DNA of 64,000 nt, taken from VRUE01 sp963716735 (lineage in GTDB: Bacteria > Actinomycetota > Thermoleophilia > Solirubrobacterales > 70-9). The stretch spans positions 1,240,001 to 1,304,000 of the forward strand of contig OY970321.1 in assembly GCA_963716735.1 (NCBI GenBank), read 5' to 3'. Below, piece after piece: positions 28,895 through 36,909 of this stretch (position 1 is the first letter of the stretch; each line of letters opens with the position of its first letter). A program made the translations under genes and the position numbers. The notes beneath the pieces were generated by a model. It saw nothing but the letters and a program-made list of their open reading frames with translations, was not told the origin of the DNA and ran no database searches.

Positions 28895-29833
28895 TCAGCG
28901 TTCGGCGCGCAGGGTGCCGCGCTCGGCGATCGCGCGGACGCCTCCGCCGAGGTCGAGCATCGCGGTACCGGTGCGGCGCAGGGCGGTGACCTCCTCGGCG
29001 TGGCGGGCGGCGCCGGCGACCGGTCGGCCGGCGGCTCGGTCGGCAAGCTGCTGGACGACGAGGCGGCGCAGCGCCGGAGGCAGCTCGGCAAGCCGCTCGA
29101 GCTCGATCCTGTTGCGCGGCGAGTCGCCCGAGCCGTCGAGCTCGGCGGCGACCAGCGCGTCCAGCACCTCGCCCTCGTCGCGCAACAGCTCCGCCGTGCG
29201 CAACACGTTCTGCGCCGCGGCGGGATGGACGTCGGCGAGAGCCCGAGCGAGCCCGTGGCGGACGCGGTTGCGCGCATATCCGGGCTCGGCGTTGCTCGGG
29301 TCGTCGCGCCAGGCGAGGTGCCGCTCCTCGCAGTAGGCCGTGGTCTGCTCACGGGTAAAGGAAAGCAACGGCCGCACCAGCTTGCCATCGCGCGGCCGCA
29401 TCCCGAGCAGGGCCCGCCGGCTGGGCGAGGAGGCGAGCCGGTAGAGGATCGTCTCGACCTGATCGTCAGCGGTGTGGCCGGTGGCGATCAGCGTCCCGCC
29501 GCTCTCAGCCAGGCCCGCCGCGGCCGCGTAGCGCGTGTCGCGCGCCCAGGCCTGCAGGTTGCCGGGGCCCTCCGGGCGGCGCGGCCGCTCGACTTCGAGC
29601 CCCACCCCGAGCGCTTCGCAGAGCTCAGCGCAGTGTCGCTCGTCCGCATCGGAGTCGTCGCGCAAGCCGTAGTTGACATGCAGCGCGGTCACCCGGTCGG
29701 CTCCGAGCAGCCGCACGGAGAGGTCAAGCAGGCAGACCGAGTCCCTCCCCCCCGACAGCATCGCCACCACCGGCGTCCCGGCCGGCAGCAAGCCGCCCTC
29801 GCGCACCGCTTCGATCATGCCTTCGCTTTCCAT
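28895..29833 (-). CDS. tilS: tRNA-Ile lysidine synthetase
   Basis: A 312-residue PP-loop N-type ATPase. The PP-loop SGGRDSVCLLDL follows MLSGG near residue 26; HVNYGLR, ATGHTADDQVETILYRL and PLLSFTREQTTAYC, with DPSNAEPGYARNRVRH are the other family motifs. It attaches lysine to C34 of the CAU anticodon of tRNA-Ile2, an essential step. It is short: the C-terminal domain present in E. coli (432 residues) is largely missing, as in other actinobacteria. Element A3 lies just upstream. Confidence 0.93.
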   Translation of the reverse strand: MESEGMIEAVREGGLLPAGTPVVAMLSGGRDSVCLLDLSVRLLGADRVTALHVNYGLRDDSDADERHCAELCEALGVGLEVERPRRPEGPGNLQAWARDTRYAAAAGLAESGGTLIATGHTADDQVETILYRLASSPSRRALLGMRPRDGKLVRPLLSFTREQTTAYCEERHLAWRDDPSNAEPGYARNRVRHGLARALADVHPAAAQNVLRTAELLRDEGEVLDALVAAELDGSGDSPRNRIELERLAELPPALRRLVVQQLADRAAGRPVAGAARHAEEVTALRRTGTAMLDLGGGVRAIAERGTLRAER

Positions 29834-29839
29834 CGGCCA

Positions 29840-29952
29840 GAGCCCATCCCGGTAGGGGTGGAGCGTCTTGTACTTTTTCCGCGGCGACGCCCGCGGACAG
29901 CCTCTTGCTGTCTTCGGGAAAAGTTAAGCGGAACCCCTACCGGGATGGGCTC
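29840..29952 (-). repeat. Palindromic element family A, copy A3 (supplies the cyclase stop codon)
   Basis: Arms GAGCCCATCCCGGTAGGGGT and ACCCCTACCGGGATGGGCTC pair perfectly (minus strand, 29952 downward and 29840 upward). The core differs a little from the others (TTCCGCTTAACTTTTCCCG). The first arm is translated as the last residues (SPSR) of the cyclase and its TAG is the stop codon. It lies directly upstream of tilS. Confidence 0.9.
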
Positions 29953-31130
29953 GCCTTACGAACTATGTAGAGCGGGGTCGCCACCGGGAAGCCCTTGAGG
30001 TTGACTTCGCCGATCGGCTCGCACGTCAGGCCACGGTCCTCGAGTGAACCGGTGACGCTGTCGGTGACCAGCACCTCGCCCGCCTGAGCGCGGTCGACGA
30101 CGCGATGGACGAGGTTGACGTGGGTGCCGAAGTAGTCGCCATCCCGGTAGACCGCATTCGCGTAGTGGATCCCGACCCGCGGCCGCGGCCGCTCCGGGAA
30201 GCGGTCGAGCAGCCTGACCGCCCACTCGGTCAGCACGCTCGGCTCGGGCGAGACGACCATCACCTCGTCGCCGATCGTCTTCACGATCGTCGCTTCCGGC
30301 GGCAGCGTCGCCTCGACCGTCTCGACGAAGTTCTCGACCACGTCGAGGGCCTCCAGGTCGCCTTCCTCCTCGGTGTAGCGGGTGAAGCCGGTGAGGTCGA
30401 TGAAGCAAAGGGTGACCGGGACCTCGCCGAGATCGGAGGCGGCCGCGTCGAGATCCGCCTCCATATGGCCGACGACGTCCTGTTCGGTGAAGTAGCGGAG
30501 ATAGCGCGTGTGCAGGTACTCGGTCAGCGGTGCGGCCAGCGGCAGGATGTCCGCCGCCAGCCCACCCATCTCCTCCGCGATCTCCAGCTCGGGCAGCGCG
30601 TCACGGATCAACGGTTCGTGGACATAGAGGTGGAATAAACGCACCTCGGCGTCGGCGATCCGCCGCATCGACTGGACATAGACCCGAACCAACTGCAGGA
30701 AGGCGACGAGGGGGAAGCCGGCGGCCAGCACACGGGCGCAGTGGCGCAGCGCTTTGACGTCCTCGAGGCCGAGCAGCCGCTCGCGATCGAGGGGCGTGCC
30801 GAGAATGTCGAGGATGCGCTCGATCAGCTCCGGCTCGAGGCCGGTCTCGGTCGCGACCTGCTCCACCGTGACCTGCTCATCGGCGCTGGGCAGGAGCTCC
30901 TCGACGAAGCCGAAGGCGAGCCTGCCCTCGCGCCCCGCCCGCTTCAGCTCCTCCAGCGAGTGACCGCGCTCGCGCATCCGCGCGACGACCCGGGCCTGTG
31001 CGGCCGCGGCGACGGTCCAGCGCCCGCGGCGCACCGGCACGATCTTCTCCTCGGCCCAGCGTTTCAACGTGCTCGCCGGCACGCCGGCTCGACGCGAAGC
31101 CTCGGCAAGGGAAATGCGTTCGTCAGCCAT
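29937..31130 (-). CDS. MerR-type HTH protein with a class III adenylate/guanylate cyclase domain
   Basis: A 397-residue protein. Residues 1-60 are a MerR-like helix-turn-helix (ISLAEASRRAGVPASTLKRWAEEKIVPVRRG); a helical middle domain (about 75-220) is like the regulatory domain of actinobacterial cyclases. The class III cyclase domain (about 225-390) keeps both metal aspartates (FIDLTGFTRYTEEEG and KTIGDEVMV) and the transition-state Asn/Arg (GTHVNLVHRV), so it should be active. It would make cAMP or cGMP; the specificity residues are not clear to me. The last four residues and the stop codon come from element A3. Between glnB and tilS, same strand. Confidence 0.88.
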   Translation of the reverse strand: MADERISLAEASRRAGVPASTLKRWAEEKIVPVRRGRWTVAAAAQARVVARMRERGHSLEELKRAGREGRLAFGFVEELLPSADEQVTVEQVATETGLEPELIERILDILGTPLDRERLLGLEDVKALRHCARVLAAGFPLVAFLQLVRVYVQSMRRIADAEVRLFHLYVHEPLIRDALPELEIAEEMGGLAADILPLAAPLTEYLHTRYLRYFTEQDVVGHMEADLDAAASDLGEVPVTLCFIDLTGFTRYTEEEGDLEALDVVENFVETVEATLPPEATIVKTIGDEVMVVSPEPSVLTEWAVRLLDRFPERPRPRVGIHYANAVYRDGDYFGTHVNLVHRVVDRAQAGEVLVTDSVTGSLEDRGLTCEPIGEVNLKGFPVATPLYIVRKASPSR

Positions 31131-31179
31131 CGACTGCCGAGGCTAGTCGTCAAGTCCGACACGCTGCGGCGATGAAGTT

Positions 31180-31291
31180 AGGGCGATCCGGTAGGGGTGA
31201 AACGTCTTGTACTTTTTCGTCAGCGGCTCCGGGCGCCAGCCCAACCGCGACCCACCGAAAAAGTTAAGTGGAACCCCTACCGGATCGCCCT
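31180..31291 (-). repeat. Palindromic element family A, copy A4 (3' of glnB)
   Basis: On the minus strand: AGGGCGATCCGGTAGGGGT, then TCCACTTAACTTTTTCGG, a centre, CGAAAAAGTACAAGACGTT and ACCCCTACCGGATCGCCCT. It begins 6 bases after the glnB stop. The centre shares the string GGGCGCCAGCCCAACC (plus strand) with copy A1. Confidence 0.92.
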
Positions 31292-31297
31292 TAATCG

Positions 31298-31666
31298 TCA
31301 GGCCGGTATCTCCTCTTCGGAATGGGCCTGGAGCACAGGCTCTCCGCCCTCGCCGGTGCGGATGCGAATCGCCTCCTCCACCGGCAGGACGAAGATCTTT
31401 CCGTCGCCGACCTCGCCCGTGCGGGCATGCTTGAGGATCGTCTCGACGACCAGGTTCTTGTCCTTGTCCTCGACCACGATTTCGAGCTTCAATTTGGGCC
31501 GGACGTTGACGGTCAGGGTCGAGCCGCGATACCGCTCGACGATCCCCTTCTGCCTGCCCGAGCCCTTGGCCTCGACGATCGACAGGGAGGGAAAGCCCCT
31601 GTCAAGCAGCTCGGTCCGAATCGGCTCGAAAGCCTCGTGACGTATGAACGCCTCTATCTTTTTCAT
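31298..31666 (-). CDS. glnB: PII nitrogen-signalling protein lacking the modified tyrosine
   Basis: A 122-residue PII protein. The T-loop reads GSGRQKGIVERYRGSTLTV; the usual tyrosine 51, which is uridylylated or adenylylated, is Leu here, while Tyr46 is kept. The B-loop TGEVGDGKIFV and C-loop IRIRTGEGGE, which bind ATP/ADP and 2-oxoglutarate, are intact. PII paired with Amt usually plugs the channel when nitrogen is plentiful. It lies 18 bases after amt on the same strand, so the pair is an operon. Signalling would be by ligand only, without covalent modification at 51. Element A4 follows. Confidence 0.95.
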   Translation of the reverse strand: MKKIEAFIRHEAFEPIRTELLDRGFPSLSIVEAKGSGRQKGIVERYRGSTLTVNVRPKLKLEIVVEDKDKNLVVETILKHARTGEVGDGKIFVLPVEEAIRIRTGEGGEPVLQAHSEEEIPA

Positions 31667-31684
31667 GCCTCAGAGCCTTCCTGT

Positions 31685-33163
31685 TTACGGTTCGGTTGCG
31701 GTCATCTGGGCGGGTGCCGGTTCAGGAGCTCCAACCCCAGATCCCAACGTGGCGGGCAACCCGGTGGAGTACTCGGGCTGGGGGATGAACTGCTCCGGAT
31801 ATCCGTACATGCCATGGGAGCTGATGTCGAGGCCGGCCTCCTCCTCGCCCTCGTCCACTCGCAGCCCGATCGTGCGTTTGATCACGGCGAAGGAGACGAT
31901 GGATATGGCGAAGACGACCACGAAGGTGAACAGAACGGCCAGGCCCTGCACACCGAGCTGGCCGAGGCTGGCGCTGAACGGCTCGTCGCCGAACACCGAG
32001 TACCAGATCCCTGGCGCCGCCCCTTCGCTGATCAACCGCGCGGAGCCGAAGACACCGACCGAGAGCGTGCCCCAGATTCCAGCCAAGCCATGCGCCGAGA
32101 GGGCACCCACCGGGTCGTCGAGACGCTTGTCGATCGCCAGCACCGCGTAGACCACGATCAGCCCGGCGACGAAGCCGATGATCGGCGCCGCCCAGTACTC
32201 GACGAAGCCCGAGGGCGCGGTGATGCCGACCAGGCCGGCGATCGCCCCGTTGCCGGCCATGCCAACGTCGAGCGAGCGGCTCTTCAGGTAGACGGCCAGC
32301 GATGCGCCGATCACGCCTGCCGCCGCGGCAAGCTGGGTGTTCAACATGACCTCGCCGAAGAAGGAGCCGGCGGTTTCGAAGGTCGACCCTCCGTTGAAGC
32401 CGAACCACCCGATCCAGAGAATGATCACGCCGAGGCCGACCAGGGGCATCGAGTGACCGGGAATGGCGCGCGGGTTGCCCTCGGCGTCGTACTTGCCCCT
32501 GCGCGGACCGAGCAGCAGCAGCGCCGCCAGGGCTCCCACCGCGCCGGTGAGGTGCACGACCGAAGAACCGGCGAAGTCCATTACCGGCTTGCCACCGATG
32601 TCGGACAACAGGCCACCACCCCAGACCGCGTGAGCGACCAGTGGATAGATGACCGCGCCGAAGATGATCGCGTAGATCACGTAGGCACCGAACTTGATCC
32701 GCTCCAGGGTCGTCCCCCAGACAATCGCGAGCGAGACGGCACAGAAGGCGAGCCCGTAGAGCATCAGCATCGCGGTTTCACCGGTTACCAATTCCCCCGC
32801 GACCGTCTGGTTGAAGTGAAAGAAGAAACCGCTCGTGCCGAAGAGGTCGTTACCGCCACCTTCGGCTACCCCGTAGCCGATCGCCCACCAGGCGATCGTG
32901 CAGATCGCCAGGTTGACCAGGATCTTGGCGACACCGGTCCCAGCGTTCTTCTGTCTCGAGAAGCCGACCTCGAGGAACATGAAGCCGGCCTGCATGAAGA
33001 AGACCAGGACGGTCGCCACCGCGACCCAGACCATGTTGAGCTCGCTGACCTTTTCTTCGAGGCTGCCGGCGACTTCGGCCACACTCGCGGCAGACGCAAC
33101 CGCGGGCAGCAGTAGAGCTGCAAATACGGCCAAAAGAGCGGCAATGCCGATCTTTCCTCTCAT
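31685..33163 (-). CDS. amt: Ammonium transporter
   Basis: A 492-residue Amt/Rh protein. After a signal-peptide-like first helix (MRGKIGIAALLAVFAALLLP) come about 11 membrane segments with FMQAGFMFLEVGFSRQKN, DFAGSSVVHLTGAVGALAALL and WIGWFGFNGGS, the family's pore motifs. It carries ammonium across the membrane. I start at ATG 33163 because AGGAGG stands 8-13 bases upstream; the frame stays open further but without a ribosome site. It leads an amt-glnB operon. A 15-base palindrome lies about 125 bases upstream. Confidence 0.95.
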   Translation of the reverse strand: MRGKIGIAALLAVFAALLLPAVASAASVAEVAGSLEEKVSELNMVWVAVATVLVFFMQAGFMFLEVGFSRQKNAGTGVAKILVNLAICTIAWWAIGYGVAEGGGNDLFGTSGFFFHFNQTVAGELVTGETAMLMLYGLAFCAVSLAIVWGTTLERIKFGAYVIYAIIFGAVIYPLVAHAVWGGGLLSDIGGKPVMDFAGSSVVHLTGAVGALAALLLLGPRRGKYDAEGNPRAIPGHSMPLVGLGVIILWIGWFGFNGGSTFETAGSFFGEVMLNTQLAAAAGVIGASLAVYLKSRSLDVGMAGNGAIAGLVGITAPSGFVEYWAAPIIGFVAGLIVVYAVLAIDKRLDDPVGALSAHGLAGIWGTLSVGVFGSARLISEGAAPGIWYSVFGDEPFSASLGQLGVQGLAVLFTFVVVFAISIVSFAVIKRTIGLRVDEGEEEAGLDISSHGMYGYPEQFIPQPEYSTGLPATLGSGVGAPEPAPAQMTATEP

Positions 33164-33285
33164 TCTGTGCTTCCTCCTAGCCCGCTGGAGCACGCTCCGG
33201 CGATCGCGGTTGGACGAGTGGATCACGGTATGGACGTCCGCGAAGGCTGTGTTTAGACGGCTGGAGCAAATCGGCGGGTCGGCTT

Positions 33286-33300
33286 TCTCCCATTGGGAGA
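33286..33300. promoter_or_regulatory. Palindrome in the amt upstream region
   Basis: TCTCCCATTGGGAGA has two 7-base half sites around one base. It lies in the 183-base gap between the divergent amt and phosphorylase genes and could be an operator. No known consensus (for example GlnR or AmtR) is matched. Confidence 0.3.
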
Positions 33301-33346
33301 GTGGCCGGCGCCGAGTGAGCACCGCCATCTATCGTGCGCTCCCGCT

Positions 33347-34033
33347 GTGCCGACCAGTCTCCGCCCAACCGCGCCGATCGCCGCTGCCGCGATCCTCGCC
33401 GGCGACCCCGGGCGTGCGCTGCTGCTCGCCCAGGAGCTGTTGGCGAAGCCGAAGATGAGCAACCACGCGCGCGGCCTCTGGGGCTACACCGGCCATTCCG
33501 TGGGCGGCGACGAGCTGACCATCCAGGCGACCGGCATGGGCGGGCCCAGCGCCGCCATGGTGCTGGACGACCTGGCCGAGCTCGAGGTGAGACGGGCGAT
33601 CCGGGTCGGCACCTGCGTCGCCTTCGGCCCCGAGGCGAAGGCAGGCGAGCTGCTGCTCGCCACCGAGGCGCTGGCTGTCGCTGGCAGCGCGGCCTCGCTC
33701 GGGGTCGCCGTCGGCGAGACCGTCGCACCTGACGCGGCGCTGCACGAGCGTCTCACCGCTGCACTGGCGGGCTCGGCCAGGAAGGTCACGATCGCCAGCC
33801 TCGACACGATGCCCGTCTCCGGCGCCGACGCCGGGGGAGCGGCCGCCGCCGACATGCAGACGCTAGCCGTGCTGGCACACGCCCATGCCCTCGAGGTTGC
33901 TGCCGCGGCGGTGCTGGTAGTCACCGAAACCGATGCCGGTGAGGTGCTCGCGGCCGATGGCCTCGAACGGGCGGCGGTCCAGGCCGGCCGAGCCGCCGCA
34001 CAGGCTTTATCTAACCCTCAAGTCGAAGGTTAG
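33347..34033 (+). CDS. Purine/uridine nucleoside phosphorylase family protein
   Basis: About 228 residues of the PNP/UDP superfamily fold: LRPTAPIAAAAILAGDPGRA (phosphate loop with GDPGR), MSNHARGLWGYTGHSVGG, IQATGMGGPSAAMVLDDL and VRRAIRVGTCVAF (G-T-C ribose region), ending with an AAAVLVVTETDAGE helix. It would split a nucleoside with phosphate to base and pentose 1-phosphate; which nucleoside is not clear. The acidic residue that protonates the base is less certain (TETDAG). I chose GTG 33347 because the family homology begins there; a TTG at 33293 is possible. Confidence 0.75.
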   Translation: MPTSLRPTAPIAAAAILAGDPGRALLLAQELLAKPKMSNHARGLWGYTGHSVGGDELTIQATGMGGPSAAMVLDDLAELEVRRAIRVGTCVAFGPEAKAGELLLATEALAVAGSAASLGVAVGETVAPDAALHERLTAALAGSARKVTIASLDTMPVSGADAGGAAAADMQTLAVLAHAHALEVAAAAVLVVTETDAGEVLAADGLERAAVQAGRAAAQALSNPQVEG

Positions 34034-34035
34034 AG

Positions 34036-34383
34036 TTAGGCCTCGGCCGCGGTATCGGCGCTGTCGCCGCGGCGCTCGGCCGCGAGCTGACGACGCAGCC
34101 CGCCGATCTCACGCGAAATCCGGTCGACCTCGTCCTCGACCTCGTCGAGGCGCTGCGAAAGAGAGCGCAGGCGGCGCTCGAGCCGCTCGACGTCGCCCGC
34201 CGAGGGCAGGTTGAGCGCCGCCATCGCCGCGTGCTGGGCCTCCAGCGCCTTCTCGCGGGCTCCGAAGGCCGCGGCGACAGCGTTCTCCAGCACCTGGCTG
34301 TCGAGTAGCGCCTGTGCAAGCTCGCCGATCGCCTGCTCGCTGCGCGCCCGCAGCCCGTCGTCGTAGTCGTCCTCGATGCTCAC
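34036..34383 (-). CDS. Small coiled-coil protein
   Basis: 115 residues starting at GTG 34383 (MSIEDDYDDG; AAGGTG upstream). Residues 58-95 form a strong heptad coiled coil (VERLERRLRSLSQRLDEVEDEVDRISREIGGLRRQL, shown in part). The layout, with a helical Ala-rich middle part and a coiled-coil tail, recalls polyhydroxyalkanoate-associated or phasin-like proteins, but there is no specific motif. It ends 2 bases from the convergent phosphorylase gene. Function unknown. Confidence 0.65.
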   Translation of the reverse strand: MSIEDDYDDGLRARSEQAIGELAQALLDSQVLENAVAAAFGAREKALEAQHAAMAALNLPSAGDVERLERRLRSLSQRLDEVEDEVDRISREIGGLRRQLAAERRGDSADTAAEA

Positions 34384-34630
34384 CGGGAACACCTTAGAGA
34401 TTCCTCGCGCGCAAGCCCGAAACAAGTTGTTAACCGGCCCATCCGAAGGGCTTGAAATGCTGCCTCGCGTCAGGCATGGGTCAGCTGTTGATTAAGGGCA
34501 TGTTGGGGGGCGCCGCGCTGCGTTGCGCGCCTCCCTGCGAGCCAGTAGCGTGGGCGTGCTTCATGCTTGGGGAGAGGGTGAACACGAGCAGGCACATGCT
34601 CGTGCACGCAGGGACTAGAGGCGCCGTCTC
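34384..34630 (+). promoter_or_regulatory. Long leader before the wall-hydrolase gene
   Basis: The largest non-coding gap (247 bases), between divergent genes. It holds several short stems, the clearest being CACGAGCA / TGCTCGTG (34583-34604, 6-base loop) and a GC-rich one near 34506-34535 (GGGGCGCCGCGC with GCGCGCCTCC). Wall-hydrolase genes of actinobacteria are often preceded by c-di-AMP riboswitches, and disA is nearby, but I could not match the ydaO consensus. The ribosome site is weak (AGAGG, 11 bases upstream of the ATG). Confidence 0.35.
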
Positions 34631-36892
34631 ATGAGACAAAAGCTCGCACTGATCATTGCTCTGACCGGCTTCGCGGTCGTCACCGCGCTTGGCGTGGGCA
34701 TGGCCGGCGCAGATCCCTCCACCAGTCTTGGCGACAGCCAGACGGCCGGCGGCCTGATGACGACCCCCGCCCTGCCCTCGGCACCGCTCCCGGCCTGCGC
34801 CAACGAAGCCGACGACGACGAAGACGGCCTGGCCGATCTCGAAGACCCCGACTGCGAATCCGCCTCCGACGAAACCGAGGAAGGCGAAGTGAAAGCGCCG
34901 GCCGAGCCGAAAGCACCGGCGGGCGAGGAAGAGCCGCAGGCCGGCAACAAAGTTCAGAGCGGCGCCTCTCTCAACGCGACCGAAGCCGGCGGCGAATCCA
35001 GCGGCGGGGTCAAACGGAATCAGAGCCTCGGCGGCGGGACGGAAAGCGGCGGAGTCACCGCCCCGAGCGCAACCGGCGGCGATCAGGCCCAGGTCGAAGG
35101 CGTCGACGGAGGCTCTCAGTTCAACCAGGGCGGGGCGCCGACCAGTGCCAACCCGACGGTGACCTTTGCGCCCTTTGGCCCCGCTCCGATCGGCGTCCCG
35201 AACTTCGTCATCGACTCGTTTGAGATCCCGCCCTTCCTGCTGCCGATCTACCAGGCCTGCGGCACCGAGTACGGCATTCCCTGGGAGGTGCTCGCTTCGA
35301 TCAACAAAATCGAGACCGCCTTCGGCACCAACATGGGCCCCTCTACCGCAGGCGCCGTGGGCTGGATGCAGTTCCTGCCTTCGAGCTGGGAAATGTACGG
35401 GGTCGACGCCAACGGCGATCGCCGCAAAGATCCCTACAACCCGGTCGACGCAATCTGCGCCGCCGCGCACTACCTCAAGGCCGCGGGCGGTAGCAGCGAC
35501 CTCTACAACGCGATCTTCGCCTACAACCACGCCGACTGGTACGTGCAGGAGGTGCTGCTCTACGCACGCGCTTACGGCAAGCTGCCGACCCAGCTGGTCG
35601 GTTCGCTGACCGGGCTGACCGAGGGTGCCCACTTCCCGGTCGCGGCCGACGCCCGCTACGCCGACGAAATCTCGGCACGCGCGACGCTGAGCAAGGCAAC
35701 GCCACAGGAGCGCGAGGAATACGGCGAGGCCGCCGAAGTGATCTCCTCCTCGCCCACCCGGCGGGGCATCAACATCTTCGCCCGCGAAGGGGCGCCCGTC
35801 GTCGCCGTCAACGACGGCGTGATCGTGAAGATGGGCAATTCGAAGAAGCTGGGCCGCTACGTCGTCTTGCGTGACGCCTACGGCAATCGCTACGTCTACG
35901 CCAAAGTCGGCATGATCGTGCGCAAGCACCGCACCGTGGTGATGCCGACCGGCAAGGAGAAACGAGTCCCGGTCGACAGCCAGAACATCCGCCCGCGACT
36001 CTACGCGCTGCCGGGCAGAACCGGGCAGGCAAAGGCCGGCGAACCCGTCGACAGCGCCGCCGCCAGGGGCGCGGACGGAACCCTCAGGGTGGGGTCGAAG
36101 GTTATTGCCGGAACCGTCCTGGCCCGGATCGGCGGCCAGGAGGACGGCGTCGACCCGCACATCAACTTCGCGATCCGGCCGGCAGGCAAGGGTGCGCCGC
36201 GAATCGACCCGAAGCCGATCCTCGACGGCTGGAAGCTGCTCGAGGCGACTGCGATCTACCGGGCCAACGGCCGCAACCCCTTCTCCGCCAACCTAGGCGG
36301 AGCGGGCGTGCTCCTACTCTCCAAGGAGGCGCTTGAGCGCCGCGTTCTCGCCGATGAACATCTCGAAATCTATGACTGCGGCCGCACCGACATCGCCACC
36401 GGCAAGATCGACCGTCGGCTCCTGGCGATGCTCGAGTACGCCGTCTCCAAAGGCTTCACGCTGACGATCACCGCGCTGGAGTGCGGCCACGGATACCTGA
36501 CCACGTCCGGCAACGTCTCCGAGCACTCGACCGGGGACGCGGTCGACATTGCGGTGATAAACGGCGTGCCGGTGACCGGCAACCAGGGACCGGGCACGCT
36601 CACCGACGAGCTGATCAAGACGGTGTTGCAGCTGCAGGGGACGATGCATCCTCATCAGGTGATCTCACTGGAGGATCTACCGGGCGAAGCCAGCTTCGCG
36701 ATGGCCGACCACTATGACCACGTCCACGTCGGCTACCGGCCGGAAGCGGGAGTCTTCGGCGAAGAGCTCAACGCACTGCTGAAACCGAAGCAATGGCAGC
36801 GACTGACCCACCGCCTCGAGCGGATCGAAAACCCGAAGGTGCTGACCGGGCCCTCGAAGTTCGCGCTGCCCGATAGGCACAAGGGCGACTGA
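34631..36892 (+). CDS. Secreted three-domain peptidoglycan hydrolase (SLT, M23-like, M15-like)
   Basis: 753 residues with a signal peptide (MRQKLALIIALTGFAVVTALG). A low-complexity linker (about 45-170) with DEDGLADLEDPDCES, which resembles a thrombospondin-type calcium loop, precedes three domains. Residues 200-305 are a lytic transglycosylase (catalytic Glu near 227 in INKIETAFG; GAVGWMQFLPSSW). Residues 370-545 resemble a LytM/M23 domain, but the usual zinc ligands are not all present (only DPHINFAIRP). Residues 580-720 are M15-like, with EHSTGDAVDIAV and DHVHVGY, the D-Ala-D-Ala peptidase zinc motifs. Likely remodels the wall. Confidence 0.85.
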   Translation: MRQKLALIIALTGFAVVTALGVGMAGADPSTSLGDSQTAGGLMTTPALPSAPLPACANEADDDEDGLADLEDPDCESASDETEEGEVKAPAEPKAPAGEEEPQAGNKVQSGASLNATEAGGESSGGVKRNQSLGGGTESGGVTAPSATGGDQAQVEGVDGGSQFNQGGAPTSANPTVTFAPFGPAPIGVPNFVIDSFEIPPFLLPIYQACGTEYGIPWEVLASINKIETAFGTNMGPSTAGAVGWMQFLPSSWEMYGVDANGDRRKDPYNPVDAICAAAHYLKAAGGSSDLYNAIFAYNHADWYVQEVLLYARAYGKLPTQLVGSLTGLTEGAHFPVAADARYADEISARATLSKATPQEREEYGEAAEVISSSPTRRGINIFAREGAPVVAVNDGVIVKMGNSKKLGRYVVLRDAYGNRYVYAKVGMIVRKHRTVVMPTGKEKRVPVDSQNIRPRLYALPGRTGQAKAGEPVDSAAARGADGTLRVGSKVIAGTVLARIGGQEDGVDPHINFAIRPAGKGAPRIDPKPILDGWKLLEATAIYRANGRNPFSANLGGAGVLLLSKEALERRVLADEHLEIYDCGRTDIATGKIDRRLLAMLEYAVSKGFTLTITALECGHGYLTTSGNVSEHSTGDAVDIAVINGVPVTGNQGPGTLTDELIKTVLQLQGTMHPHQVISLEDLPGEASFAMADHYDHVHVGYRPEAGVFGEELNALLKPKQWQRLTHRLERIENPKVLTGPSKFALPDRHKGD

Positions 36893-36909
36893 CGCAGCTC
36901 TTCGGATTT

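Noticed and set aside
33293..33346. TTG at 33293 as start of the phosphorylase
   Set aside because: The 18 extra residues do not match the family, which begins near the GTG at 33347.
34384..34630. ydaO/c-di-AMP riboswitch
   Set aside because: I could not find the conserved core bases; left as an open leader.
34481..36160. A 559-codon open frame antisense to the wall hydrolase
   Set aside because: High GC keeps the opposite frame open; the plus strand has signal peptide and domain motifs.
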